NCBI GenBank assembly: GCA_965248155.1
Contig: CBDFIO010000002.1
Location: forward strand, 1,550,001-1,614,000
Origin: RFSX01 sp965248155
GTDB lineage: Bacteria > Bacteroidota > Bacteroidia > Chitinophagales > Saprospiraceae
DNA length: 64,000 nucleotides
Direction of reading: 5' to 3'
Positions 1 through 8,697 of the stretch are shown piece after piece. Each line of letters opens with the position of its first letter. The stretch's first letter is position 1. A program made the translations under genes and the position numbers. Below the pieces are notes generated by a model. That model saw nothing but the letters and a program-made list of their open reading frames with translations, searched no databases and was not told the origin of the DNA.

Positions 1-1160
1 TTGATCTTTTGTTGCTGGGTCCAAGTCGTAGCACTCCTGTTAAAAATATAGGCCGAGCCAGCATTGCTATGGTTGGATAGATCTTCCTGAAATGCACCCA
101 CGACGGCGTAGTCCCCGTCGATCGATACAGACCAGCCAAACCAGTCGTCTGCTTGTGCATCCGCAGTGTTGATCTTTTGCTGCTGGGTCCAGGTCGTCCC
201 ACTCCTGTTAAAGATATAGGCCGATCCGGCATTGCTAAGGTTGGATGGATCTTCACCATAGGCGCCCACGATGGCGTAGTCCTCGGAGATCGATACGGAA
301 CTGCCAAAATAGTCCCGTACTTGTTTATCCGAAGCGGTGATCTTTTGTTGCTGGGTCCAGGTCGTCCCACTCCTGTTAAAGATATAGGCCGATCCGGCAT
401 CGTTAAGGTTGGATGGATTTTCCTGAAATGCACCCACGATGGCGTAGTCGCCGGAGATCGATACGGAAAAACCAAACCAGTCCCGTACTTGTTTATCCGA
501 AGCGTTGATCTTTTGTTGCTGGGCCCAGGCCGTACCACTCCTTTTAAAGATATAGGCCGAGCCAGCACTGAAAAGGTTGGATGGATCTTCCCAATAGGCG
601 CCCACGATGGCATAGTCGCCGGAGATCGATACGGACCAGCCAAACCGGTCGTTTGCTTGCGCATCCGAAGCGTTGATCTTTTGTTGCTGGGCCCAGGCCG
701 TACCACTCCTTTTAAAGATGTAAGCCGATCCGGCATCGTTAAGGTTGGATGGATCTTCCCAATAGGCGCCCACGATGGCATAGTCGCCGGAGATCGATAC
801 AGAATGGCCAAAATAGTCGTTTGCTTGCGCATCCGAAGCGTTGATCTTTTGTTGCTGGGCCCAGGCCGTACCACTCCTTTTAAAGATATAGGCCGAGCCG
901 GCATAGTTAATATTTGATGGATCTTCCACAGGTGCACCCACGATGGCGTAGTCCCCGGAAATCGATACGGAAAAACCAAACGCGTCGTATGCCTGTGCAT
1001 CTGAAGCGGTGATCTTTTGTTGCTGGGCCCAGGTCGTACCATTTCTTTTAAAGATATAGGCCGAGCCGGCATTGGTAGTGTTTGATGGATCTTCCTTAGG
1101 CGCACCGATGATGGCATAATCGCCGGAGATCGATACGGAATGGCCAAAATAGTCGTTTGC
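1..1160 (-). repeat. 168-bp tandem repeats, about seven units, inside the metalloprotease gene
   Basis: The anchor TTGATC (or GTGATC) followed by TTTTG recurs at 1, 169, 337, 505, 673, 841 and 1009, an exact 168-bp spacing that equals 56 codons. Units are near identical at DNA level; the changes cluster in a few codons after the VGA motif and around the aromatic position before SVSIS. The array continues past base 1. It encodes the FG-GAP-like repeats of the protease. Confidence 0.95.
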
Positions 1161-2987
1161 GTCTCCAAGGAGAGTCTGTATGATCACCTTTAATGTATCG
1201 TCTACCGGGATCGTATCGCCCGATGCCGGACCGCTGATCGTCGTCCAGGGCACGGCGTTGTTATCACAATCCACAGCCACCACCAGACTGCCGTAATCGA
1301 TTGAGGCGTTGCACTGCCCTGGATCATTCTCTACCACGACCAACTCCGAAGGACAGCCGATGTTCAGATCCTCATTGTAATTCATCGTAACGGTAAAGCT
1401 ACACGTCGTGGAAATATTGCCCGACGGATCGATGGCGGTCCAGATAACCGTGGTACTGCCCAGCGGAAAGATCGCTCCGGCCAGCGAACTGGTGTTATTC
1501 CAATCGTTTGTTATATTGCCTCCGACACAGTTCAATCTAACATCCCATTCGGTACCGGCCACGGTATAGCTGCACGAACCGGCGTTATTATTGACGGTGG
1601 TATCAGCCGGGCAGCTGATGGTCGGCACCTCATCATTAGTGCAGCAAAAAAGTATACAGGTAGCATTTGCTACATTATTTCGGATCAGGTTTCCGGGTTG
1701 AGGACCAAAGCCTAAATTAAAATTTATTCCGACGGATTGCAGTTGACAATAACTCATGATCGTACCACCATTGGGTGGATTGGGTGGTTGGGGACAGCTA
1801 CCCTCAGTAAACCAGCAACCATCAATAGCCGTATTGTTTCCATTCCACGCACAGGCATGGGTATGACGCGATCCAAACAAATGACCCAACTCATGCGTTA
1901 CCACCGTTACAGACCAACTGTGGGTAGGAACATTGGGGAAAGAAGATGCCAAATATGTAGCTACGGACAAACTTAAATCCTGGTTTGCGTTACAAAGTCC
2001 GTTAAATCCTGCTGCTTTTCCACAGCCAATATCCCTGAATGTTAAAAGTTGTCCCAGATCGCCATCAAATGAATTGATCTGATCTTGAAATTGAGTTAAT
2101 AAGCTCAAGCATGAATTGCCGGTATAGGGATCGGGGGTATCCCATACTTTTATTTGTGAAATTTTAGTTGTAATATTGTCGTTCGCGAACAGAGTAGCCA
2201 CCTGATTAAAAAGTGCGGTAACATAGTTTTCGACCGCTGCAATTGAACCTCGGTTTTGAAAAATATCATAGGCTGTTTCAAAATATAATCGGACACATTT
2301 TTCACTCGTCATACCCCGATTGGATTTAAATAAATCCTTCTTCTTGTACATCGGCGCTTCGGTAAGATCATCCACCGTGCCACATTCAAAATCCGGTAGA
2401 TCTTTTATGTTTTTTTCATGAACAATCATATGTTGTTTCCCATTCTTGATCTTTCCAATATTATAATTACCTAAGCCCTCTATAGCGATCAAGCCCATCA
2501 TCTCCTCATCAAACATACTGAGAGCGACCAGACTTTGATCACTCATCCCACGAATCACTCCTCGATAATGTCGGGCACGTGGATTGGGCTGATGATTTTT
2601 TCCCGAACTGCTGGTAACGATATAATCATAAAAGGAAGCCGGTACTTCCATAAGATCTGCAATAACTTCGGTTTGATTATCAATAAGTAAGGCAATGGAA
2701 ATAGTTTTCGTTTGTGAATGGAGTATTTTTTTCTCGAAGAAGGCTGGACTGTAGTTATAAAAAGTAACTTTTGACAGATCGATTATTTTATCCAGATCTA
2801 CGGTCTGGTCACTTTTTGTGAATACATTTTGAACGGCCTTAAACGCTTGACCTTCCATTTTAGCTTTTTCGATCAGCGCTGGTATGGGCTTCATAGGTTG
2901 CTGTGCGCATACCCAAAGAGGAAGCAGGATAAATGCTATGGATAAAATCAGATCATTTTTCTTGTATGGTATACTATTGAAAAACAT
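1..2987 (-). CDS. secreted M12B-like zinc metalloprotease with HYR domains and FG-GAP-like repeats (3' end outside window)
   Basis: I read this frame by hand; it stays open from the ATG at 2987 to the window edge, at least 995 codons. Residues 1-30 form a signal peptide ending near VCAQQ. The catalytic motif HELGHLFGSRH (HExxHxxGxxH) lies at 1863-1895, about residue 365, and GGTIMSYC downstream is the Met-turn, so this is a metzincin close to reprolysin (M12B). Two HYR/Ig-like segments follow (near ISCPADTTV and IGCPSELVV), then about seven 56-residue units with SVSISGDYAIVGA that resemble FG-GAP/integrin-propeller repeats. Such proteins are usually exported by T9SS; the sorting domain would lie beyond base 1. 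The protease role is secure. The substrate is unknown. The region below about 1640 is clearly more GC-rich than the catalytic part, suggesting a domain of different origin. Confidence 0.9.
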   Translation of the reverse strand, partial: MFFNSIPYKKNDLILSIAFILLPLWVCAQQPMKPIPALIEKAKMEGQAFKAVQNVFTKSDQTVDLDKIIDLSKVTFYNYSPAFFEKKILHSQTKTISIALLIDNQTEVIADLMEVPASFYDYIVTSSSGKNHQPNPRARHYRGVIRGMSDQSLVALSMFDEEMMGLIAIEGLGNYNIGKIKNGKQHMIVHEKNIKDLPDFECGTVDDLTEAPMYKKKDLFKSNRGMTSEKCVRLYFETAYDIFQNRGSIAAVENYVTALFNQVATLFANDNITTKISQIKVWDTPDPYTGNSCLSLLTQFQDQINSFDGDLGQLLTFRDIGCGKAAGFNGLCNANQDLSLSVATYLASSFPNVPTHSWSVTVVTHELGHLFGSRHTHACAWNGNNTAIDGCWFTEGSCPQPPNPPNGGTIMSYCQLQSVGINFNLGFGPQPGNLIRNNVANATCILFCCTNDEVPTISCPADTTVNNNAGSCSYTVAGTEWDVRLNCVGGNITNDWNNTSSLAGAIFPLGSTTVIWTAIDPSGNISTTCSFTVTMNYNEDLNIGCPSELVVVENDPGQCNASIDYGSLVVAVDCDNNAVPWTTISGPASGDTIPVDDTLKVIIQTLLGDANDYFGHSVSISGDYAIIGAPKEDPSNTTNAGSAYIFKRNGTTWAQQQKITASDAQAYDAFGFSVSISGDYAIVGAPVEDPSNINYAGSAYIFKRSGTAWAQQQKINASDAQANDYFGHSVSISGDYAIVGAYWEDPSNLNDAGSAYIFKRSGTAWAQQQKINASDAQANDRFGWSVSISGDYAIVGAYWEDPSNLFSAGSAYIFKRSGTAWAQQQKINASDKQVRDWFGFSVSISGDYAIVGAFQENPSNLNDAGSAYIFNRSGTTWTQQQKITASDKQVRDYFGSSVSISEDYAIVGAYGEDPSNLSNAGSAYIFNRSGTTWTQQQKINTADAQADDWFGWSVSIDGDYAVVGAFQEDLSNHSNAGSAYIFNRSATTWTQQQKI

Positions 2988-3090
2988 GTCATTGCGATTT
3001 TAGAGGTGAATAAAAAAATCTTGCTTTTCCCAGTTTGTTGTAAGCTTTCCATAATTAGGACAACTTAAAAATATAAAAAATCTTGCTTTT

Positions 3091-3117
3091 AGAGGGGCTA
3101 GCCCCTCTAATTTTTTG
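3091..3117 (+). terminator. terminator-like perfect palindrome with T-tract
   Basis: Bases 3091-3108 are a perfect 18-bp palindrome (AGAGGGGCTAGCCCCTCT) followed by a run of T on the plus strand. No plus-strand gene lies immediately upstream, so it may be part of the decayed IS1380 end or protect the element from read-through. Confidence 0.4.
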
Positions 3118-3152
3118 TGTTTATACCCTAAACTCGCAACAACATTTATAAA

Positions 3153-3190
3153 TACCCCTTAGTCTTTTGTTTTCAAAAGGCTAAGGGGTA
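3153..3190. repeat. 17-bp-stem hairpin upstream of IS1380 transposase fragment
   Basis: TACCCCTTAGTCTTTTG and its near-perfect inverted copy (one T/G wobble) are separated by four bases. It lies about 55 bp before the transposase start. Likely an end or leader structure of the IS1380-type element; function not shown by sequence. Confidence 0.6.
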
Positions 3191-3244
3191 TTGTAGTTTC
3201 ACCTAAAAGGTGGAAATTGCGGTTGAACCCTGCAAAACACTACA

Positions 3245-3856
3245 ATGCTTAAAACTAAACAATCTTCAAGAAATATCACCCCTTTTGGTGGCTTAAATTT
3301 TATTTTTAATGCCATTAAACGCTCAAAAATAGATGTTTTTCTCGATAAAAATTTGGATTATCGGAATTTTAGAGCCCAATATTCGTATGCCGACATTGTG
3401 CTTTCTTTGTTGGGAAATTCTTTATGCAATGGAGAGTATATTTCTGATTTAGAACATCTTAAAAATAAATTCACTTGCCAAAGTTTTACCAAAATCCCTT
3501 CCCCAGATACGGTTGAATATGCTTGTCAGGAATTAAAAGAACCAACAATTAGGGAGATAACTGGCCAAGGAATTGTTCATCAATTCAATTACAACAATCA
3601 AACCAACGCATCTTTAATCGCTCTTTGTGCAAAAACAGGTCAACTTAAAAAAGAAGAAAAATACACACTTGATTTTGACAATGTAGTTCTTGAAAACAAA
3701 AAACAAGATGCCAAAAAAAGCTATAAAAACACTAAAGCCTACCATCCCAATTTCGCCTTCATAGGCAGATTACCTGTGCATATTGAAAACCATAACGGCA
3801 ACACCCCTGCAAAGTATAAACAATTTGAAATGTTATTTATGTCAGACTCTAAATGA
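3245..3856 (+). pseudogene. IS1380-family transposase, N-terminal fragment
   Basis: About 195 residues match the N-terminal half of IS1380-type DDE transposases: YADIVLSLLGN, IPSPDTVEYACQEL, TLDFDNVVLENKKQDAKKSY and HIENHNGNTPAKYKQ. The family is usually more than 400 residues, so the C-terminal half with the remaining catalytic residues is missing. After about base 3830 the frame runs into antisense of the neighbouring M23 peptidase fragment, so the last dozen residues and the stop are not native. The fragment cannot be active. Confidence 0.85.
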
Positions 3857-4285
3857 AGATGAATTAATGAAGCGTTAGAGTTGTTTTCCATTCTGCCAAG
3901 TATTTGTCCTGCAGATACTGGGGTCATAATTTTTGGACTAGACTTAACTGATTGACAATGGACATAATACCATATATCTCCAGAGCTATCTTCATATTCT
4001 ATGTAGTCATTAAATCCAAAGCCAATGTGATATTTTATAACTTGTCCGGAAGATATGGCCCTGACTTTCCTATTAGTAGCATTAACCGGATTCGGTCTGA
4101 AATCTACCCCTTGATGAAATCTAGGAGGAGTAGTGTTTGATGAATTAGACCTGAACTCACCAACTGTTCCAGAAATTTTTGAATTACTATAACTATGGGT
4201 GGGCCCAAGTATAAGATTGAGAATTTAAAATAAATGAACTGAAACAAAGTAATACAAATGGAATAAATGATTTATTTGATTTCAT
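3832..4285 (-). pseudogene. M23 (LytM) peptidase, frameshifted and truncated by IS1380 fragment
   Basis: The minus strand from an ATG at 4285 encodes a signal peptide (MKSNKSFIPFVLLCFSSF), then stops at a TAG near 4200. One base out of frame the reading continues GPTHSYSNSK, HQGVDF and, near the end, HLHLESD. HxxxD plus HxH are the zinc ligands of LytM/M23 peptidases, which cleave peptidoglycan cross-links. Removing one base at the ACTTGGG run restores the frame. The C-terminus is lost where the IS1380 fragment begins (about 3830). The ATG overlaps the last codons of the upstream gene, so the two were an operon. Confidence 0.75.
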
Positions 4286-5399
4286 GGATCATTAGATTGG
4301 AGTTGTTTAATGAAATTGCTATATAATGATTCTTTAGAAACCTTGTATTGGTACTCTTTTTTTGGAATTCTGACAATTTTTGCGGAGAGTTATTTTTGCC
4401 AACACCATCAATTTCTTTATAATAGATTGTAGTGCGAGGGAATTGTGAAAAATCGTCAAGATCTTCTGCTATAAAAATTATCTTGTCTTCAAAAATTCGA
4501 AATTCACCGAGTTGATTATTAATATTTAACTTATTAATTCTAGAATAATCAACTGAGAATTTACCTTTTGAAACATTAATTTTAGTTACAGTTTTTTCTT
4601 TTTTGTCAAGAACATAGATGTAGTTTAAATACTTTTGAATTACTGAAAAGTGGGAAAAGCCAATTTGAATCTTATTAACATTCTTCTGATTACTCAACGA
4701 ATGTTTCCAAATAGTTCCATCTGAAATATATATGAGTGAGTTATCTAAAATTACAAGATTAGATATGTGCTTTGTTTTAATATTGTCGAAATGATAAATC
4801 TTGTTTAAAGAAAAATCATAAACTGCATAAGAAGTGATTGGATATTGTTTTTGAAAAATCATAAAACCATCAGATAGATCATCACTACATAATTTGAAAG
4901 TTTTATAAAATTGTTGTCCAAAGGGGGATATCTTTTCTAAACGATCAAATGATTCAGAATAAACTTCAAAATATGACCCAGAAAGTTCGTAAAAATCAAA
5001 AGCGATATAATTTCCTGTACTCTGGTGAAAAATTAAAGTACCCTCGAAGACTTTGGGAAGTTCTATTCTTTGAATTACTCTAAAACTAGGTAATTCAATT
5101 TTCTTAATATGATCTTCGTAAAGAACATGAAGTACACTTTTTTTTATACCTAAAATAGAAGTATGATTTTCTAATGTTCCAACCTCATAGCCGTAGTAAA
5201 ATATCCTAGATCCTTCTAATGAAAGTAATTCAACTACGAACTCTTCGTCATTTTCAGTAACATTAAACCCTTCAGAATCAAAGGATAAATTGTAAGTATT
5301 TAGTTGTTTTATACCTAAAGTATCTTGAGAATACGGTTTTATAAAGAAGATGGAGAATATTATAAAAAAATGAATTGAAATTGATTTTTTGGAAAACAT
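4272..5399 (-). CDS. exported protein of unknown function
   Basis: The open frame extends up to 5450, but the ATG at 5399 gives a clean signal peptide (MFSKKSISIHFF...KPYSQ), so I prefer it. The mature part, about 350 residues, is rich in beta-strand-like alternation with recurring short hydrophobic strands (for example IYVLDKKEKTVTKINV), consistent with a propeller-like fold, but I recognise no family. There is no T9SS sorting domain. It overlaps the M23 peptidase start by 14 bp, implying shared transcription and perhaps a cell-envelope role. Confidence 0.7.
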   Translation of the reverse strand: MFSKKSISIHFFIIFSIFFIKPYSQDTLGIKQLNTYNLSFDSEGFNVTENDEEFVVELLSLEGSRIFYYGYEVGTLENHTSILGIKKSVLHVLYEDHIKKIELPSFRVIQRIELPKVFEGTLIFHQSTGNYIAFDFYELSGSYFEVYSESFDRLEKISPFGQQFYKTFKLCSDDLSDGFMIFQKQYPITSYAVYDFSLNKIYHFDNIKTKHISNLVILDNSLIYISDGTIWKHSLSNQKNVNKIQIGFSHFSVIQKYLNYIYVLDKKEKTVTKINVSKGKFSVDYSRINKLNINNQLGEFRIFEDKIIFIAEDLDDFSQFPRTTIYYKEIDGVGKNNSPQKLSEFQKKSTNTRFLKNHYIAISLNNSNLMIHEIK

Positions 5400-5468
5400 A
5401 GAAATTGTATTATTTGCGATATATATGCTGCAATATATAGCTATGTACAAAATTAAATACTAATTTAG

Positions 5469-5732
5469 AATGGTATTTATTATAATAAAGAATCCTATGA
5501 ATTTCTTAATGGAGGAGTTTCTGATAAACATGACTCTTTATTTTATTTTAGACCGAAGATTTCAAAGGATATAACTGTTACTCCTATAGACGGGCACCTA
5601 AATAAGCGGACAATTAGACTTGTCGCAATATTTCAGCTTAATAAAACAGTAGATATAGATAGTGCAGTAGAAAGCCTTTTAGCCCAATTAGACTCAAATG
5701 TATGTGTTGAAATTAAATGTATATTCTCCTAG
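5469..5732 (+). pseudogene. unrecognised gene remnant lacking a start codon
   Basis: A plus-strand frame of 87 codons opens directly after a TAG and ends at TAG 5730-5732. It has no ATG, GTG or TTG. The translation (for example FYFRPKISKDITVTPIDGH and SAVESLLAQLDSN) looks protein-like, with hydrophobic and charged alternation. It is probably the 3' end of a gene whose 5' part was lost where the minus-strand gene begins. No family recognised. Confidence 0.4.
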
Positions 5733-5735
5733 CAT

Positions 5736-5999
5736 TGACCCACCGAATGGCGCTGAAGCTGACCCGCTGTAGCGACATTTTGATACGAAGTGGATTCTTC
5801 AATAAAATAAAGTTACAAAAAGTAGCTTAAGAACTTTTTCTTAGACTTTTCCCTTGCAGTTCGATCTTTGATGATTTAGCAGTAAGTCTGTCCATTATGG
5901 CGTCAGCGAGAGTAGGATCATCGATGTAATGATACCATTTACTAACAGGCAGTTGAGAACAGATTATGGTGGATGATTTTGCATATCGATCTTCAAGGA
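5736..5999 (-). mobile_element. IS21-family remnant with the 3' end of istB
   Basis: On the minus strand, LEDRYAKSSTIICSQLPV, WYHYIDDPTLADAIMDRL and KIELQGKSLRK form the C-terminus of the IstB helper ATPase, ending at the TAA at 5827-5829. The adjacent 5736-5826 segment starts with TGACCC and contains a second TGACCC, as expected of an IS21 terminus with multiple repeats. The rest of istB and all of istA are absent. Confidence 0.8.
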
Positions 6000-6127
6000 C
6001 AGATTTTAAGTAAAGGATTGTATATGGATTGCATGAATGTAAAGAATTTAATTGCAGCTACATATATTTCCAGATTTGATAATCAATTAGCTACGAATAA
6101 ACCTTTAAAATTATGATCAAAATATTT
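5992..6127. repeat. 136-bp direct repeat, copy A
   Basis: Identical, as far as I can align by eye, to 7597-7732 (offset 1605). It covers the leader and the first five codons of the T9SS-type gene at 6113. Confidence 0.95.
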
Positions 6128-6697
6128 GCATATTCACTTTTTTTATTGACAATCTTTAAGGTCAATTCATGTAATGCTCAAGATACAAGTTCATGGAACC
6201 TTGGTTTTGAAGAATGGGTGGATTCTACATTATGGCCGATAAATTTAATGGAACCTAATGGATTTGAAATTGAAAATCCGAATGGAGGAAGGCTAAGAAA
6301 TTGGGATGCATTTGGTCGTTCTGTCAGGACTACAGATGCGACCCAAGGTAAATATGCTATTGTTCTAAGTAACTGGTATTATGGTATTTATAGAGATTTT
6401 TTGGTTTTAGGAGAAAATGGTAAGCCAAGCCATACTGGTTGTAAAGATTGCGGGTACCCCATAGATTATAGGCCTAATACTCTAACTGGAGACTATAAAC
6501 TTTTTTTACTTAATGGCGATTCTCTGCGCGGTGAGATCATGATATATATCACAAAGTACAATTTGAGTACAAATAAAAGAGATACGGTAGGAACAGGACT
6601 AAAGTTTTTAAGGCCTGTTAATGAATATACTTCTTCATTCGCATCTATCCCAAATGCAAGACCATCAGTTGACGTAGATCCTGTATCATCATTATGA
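6113..6697 (+). pseudogene. secreted T9SS cargo protein, 5' part (frameshifted)
   Basis: Starts with a signal peptide (MIKIFAYSLFLLTIFKVNSCNAQ) and continues with NLGFEEW, a common opening of Bacteroidota exported proteins with a jelly-roll or PCMD-like domain, plus a CKDCGY cysteine pair. It stops at TGA 6695-6697. Reading on in the +1 frame gives HYEILELLDSSICTNCMYWYLDNLQF and a T9SS sorting domain, so one extra base around 6685-6695 has split the gene. The mature function is unknown. Its promoter-proximal 136 bp are duplicated at 7597. Confidence 0.7.
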
Positions 6698-6707
6698 AAT
6701 CCTAGAG

Positions 6708-7034
6708 TTGCTTGATTCAAGTATTTGTACAAATTGTATGTACTGGTATTTAGATAATTTGCAATTTGATAAGACAGTTTCTGTTAAAGAACAATTCGGC
6801 AATTCTCCAGAATTTAATATTTACCCCAATCCAATATCCAATAAATTGTATGTGATAAATAATACAAACCAAGTAAAAGATCTTGGTATTTACAGTAATT
6901 CAGGAAATTATATGGGAAACATTCACTTAAGACCAAATGAAAGTAAACATTCAAGTGTAGAGTGGCTTAGTAGAGGACTATGGTTTATAGTAGATAGAAG
7001 ATCTGGACAGCTTATGAAGATGATCAAAAACTAA
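6708..7034 (+). pseudogene. 3' part of the same T9SS cargo gene, with sorting domain
   Basis: No natural start: the TTG at 6708 lies inside the restored reading frame. The segment contains FNIYPNPISNKLYVINN and ends with GLWFIVDRRSGQLMKMIKN, a type A T9SS C-terminal sorting domain. Joined to 6113-6697 it makes a protein of about 305 residues. Loss of this tail from the upstream product would abolish secretion across the outer membrane. Confidence 0.7.
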
Positions 7035-7069
7035 ATTTTTCAATAAACTAAAATAATTTCAAAATAAAA

Positions 7070-7465
7070 AAAAGGACATTTATCTTTTGCGTAGTGCTAG
7101 GATTATTGTGCGCTCTATCAAACCAAATTATTGCACAGTGTGCCGGTCGTAGAGCTGATATTTACGAATTTTCTCCCGAAGAACGTATGGAATTAAGAAA
7201 TCTTATGATGGATTATTTAAGATCAGATATCGATGATACTCGTCCAGAAATACTCAGATACACTGCAGTTGGAATCCATTCTGGATTTGATGATAACAGT
7301 GGAGCTCCTCCCAATCCATGGACTGATGGTGAACCGTTATTCTGTGAACAACCAACAGGAGGATCTATTGGGATCCAGCCTCTAAGAATTGTAAACGAAG
7401 ACTATATTGATGAGAACGATTTAAATTATGATGGTTTAAGCAATGATATTATTAAAATAATTTAG
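7070..7465 (+). CDS. exported protein fragment, possibly tyrosinase-like N-terminus
   Basis: The frame from the GTG at 7094 encodes LGLLCALSNQIIAQ, but the preceding codons (KIKKRTFIFCVV, from about 7061) complete a normal signal peptide without any ATG, so the start codon appears mutated or unusual. The mature part has FSPEERMELRNLMMDYL and YTAVGIHSGFDDNSGAP, which resembles the start of secreted tyrosinase-like proteins of Bacteroidota, where such a segment precedes the copper-binding helices. Those are missing: the gene ends at TAG 7463-7465 after about 130 residues. It is likely a decayed remnant; the family call is tentative. Confidence 0.4.
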   Translation, partial: KRTFIFCVVLGLLCALSNQIIAQCAGRRADIYEFSPEERMELRNLMMDYLRSDIDDTRPEILRYTAVGIHSGFDDNSGAPPNPWTDGEPLFCEQPTGGSIGIQPLRIVNEDYIDENDLNYDGLSNDIIKII

Positions 7466-7514
7466 TCGTTATGAAGAGTAAATGAGCAATTTATTTTATA
7501 TGAAATACCTATTG

Positions 7515-7554
7515 TGTCCTCAAATGCGAGTAATTGTCCTCAAATGCGAGTGAA
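7515..7554. repeat. two 20-bp direct repeats, possible IS21-type terminus
   Basis: TGTCCTCAAATGCGAGTAAT (7515-7534) is followed immediately by a copy differing at two positions (7535-7554). Short tandem TGTCC-type repeats are found at IS21 ends. It does not match the TGACCC end at 5736, so it would belong to a different element. Confidence 0.4.
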
Positions 7555-7596
7555 TATGTCATATCATTTATTTAACTTAGCATCAAGAGATTCAAA

Positions 7597-7732
7597 TTCA
7601 AGGACAGATTTTAAGTAAAGGATTGTATATGGATTGCATGAATGTAAAGAATTTAATTGCAGCTACATATATTTCCAGATTTGATAATCAATTAGCTACG
7701 AATAAACCTTTAAAATTATGATCAAAATATTT
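7597..7732. repeat. 136-bp direct repeat, copy B
   Basis: Second copy of 5992-6127, including the ATG and four codons of the 6113 gene, after which it runs into an IS3 end. The last nine bases (AAAATATTT, 7724-7732) are shared by the repeat and the IS3 sequence. Confidence 0.95.
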
Positions 7733-7800
7733 CAATTTAACTTTTAAAAGTGTAACTTAATTTTATTCACTTATTGTCCACTTTGGTTTGAAGACCTACA
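7724..7800 (+). mobile_element. IS3-family remnant, terminal 77 bp
   Basis: Identical to 61041-61117, the orfB-side end of the intact IS3 copy, including the terminal inverted repeat that ends CCTACA. Everything left of AAAATATTT is lost. It supplies the premature stop of the adjacent integrase. Confidence 0.95.
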
Positions 7801-8260
7801 GTTTTTTATTTTGAATAAGCTTGGTGCCATTTGAGATATCCCTGATAAACTGTCTAATGGTTTCATCTAAATAAATGACTTGGCTATTTAATGTTTTCTT
7901 GATTTGGGAATTTTGAATTTTTAAACGAGAATTAAGGTATTTTCTTAGGTTTTTCAAGTCAGGAATATCATTTGTAAGTTCAATTTTAGCGAACCACTCT
8001 TTTGATAAATTAATAATCTTATTAATCCTGTTCTCTATGTTTTCTAGCTCTGTTTTTAATTGTGGATTGCTCTTTAAATTCGATTTAATAAGCTTAATAT
8101 TTTTGGTAGGCCTTTGAGATTCAAAATCCCACAACCCCGGTAAAATGCTTTTACCTGCACCATAGACAAACGTTTTACCATCTTTATAGAATAAAAGACG
8201 TATCGAAGTTAGCTTGTCTGTTTTTGGCTCTTTTAGCCTAAACTGATAATTAACCTCCAT
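7796..8260 (-). pseudogene. tyrosine recombinase (integrase), N-terminal fragment
   Basis: MEVNYQFRLKEPKTDKLTSI, followed by YGAGKSILPGLWDFESQRP, is the arm-binding N-terminus of Bacteroidota tyrosine integrases; the downstream helices (residues about 60-145) fit the SAM-like core-binding domain. The catalytic domain (R...HxxR...Y) is absent. The last codons, CTG TAG, are formed by the IS3 end at 7796-7800, so the gene was cut by that insertion. It lies about 200 bp from tRNA-Val, a usual attachment site for such elements, so this is probably the scar of an integrated island. Confidence 0.8.
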
Positions 8261-8419
8261 TAACTATATTTTATAGAAAGTTAATGGTTTTATACTAGGT
8301 GTGGTCTAGGGTGTGGTATTTTCTTTATTTCTCTTATTCTTGCTTAATAAAGAAAAACCCTTGCAATCCAATCGATTTTCATTGATTATCAGCAAGTTAT
8401 GTTTGTGGTTAACATAGAC

Positions 8420-8455
8420 AAAAGCCTAACTCAGATTAAACTGAATTAGGCTTTT
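8420..8455 (-). terminator. terminator after tRNA-Val
   Basis: AAAAGCCTAA and its inverted copy TTAGGCTTTT flank a 16-base loop, one base beyond the 3' end of the tRNA. A-rich and T-rich flanks make it usable in both directions. Confidence 0.75.
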
Positions 8456-8456
8456 G

Positions 8457-8531
8457 TGGGCGATGAGAGACTCGAACTCCCGACCCCCTGGGTGTAAACC
8501 AGGTGCTCTGAACCAACTGAGCTAATCACCC
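8457..8531 (-). tRNA. tRNA-Val (anticodon TAC)
   Basis: The minus strand gives acceptor GGGTGAT pairing with ATCGCCC, D-arm AGCTCAGTTGGTTCAGAGC, anticodon stem-loop CTGG TTTACAC CCAG with anticodon TAC, and T-loop GTTCGAGTC. CCA is not encoded in full. Confidence 0.95.
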
Positions 8532-8554
8532 GGAAATAATTTCCAAAAGGATTG

Positions 8555-8585
8555 CAAATATAGACGGACTGCAGTTGACTTGCAA
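8555..8585 (-). promoter_or_regulatory. Bacteroidota-type promoter of tRNA-Val
   Basis: On the minus strand TTG (8585-8583), 20 bases, then TATATTTG (8562-8555), an exact match to TTG-N19-21-TAnnTTTG. The -7 box lies 24 bp upstream of the tRNA 5' end. Confidence 0.75.
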
Positions 8586-8666
8586 ATATATCCGAGCATA
8601 TTTTCTCTACAATATTGTATCTAGTTTCAGTGTAAATCTGACTTAAAAAGAAAGGGCACAAAAAAA

Positions 8667-8697
8667 GAGGGATAAATCAATAAAGTTTTATCCCCCT
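8667..8697 (-). terminator. terminator-like hairpin, minus strand
   Basis: GGGATAAA (8669-8676) pairs with TTTATCCC (8687-8694); on the minus strand it is followed by a run of seven T. It marks the end of a minus-strand transcript coming from the 8.7-9.0 kb region. Confidence 0.55.

Noticed and set aside
153..917. 254-codon plus-strand open frame with repeats
   Set aside because: Antisense of the protease FG-GAP repeats; the openness follows from the 168-bp repeat and its base composition. The minus-strand frame has signal peptide and catalytic motifs.
8446..8661. 71-codon minus-strand frame
   Set aside because: It covers the tRNA-Val gene and its promoter; no protein signal.
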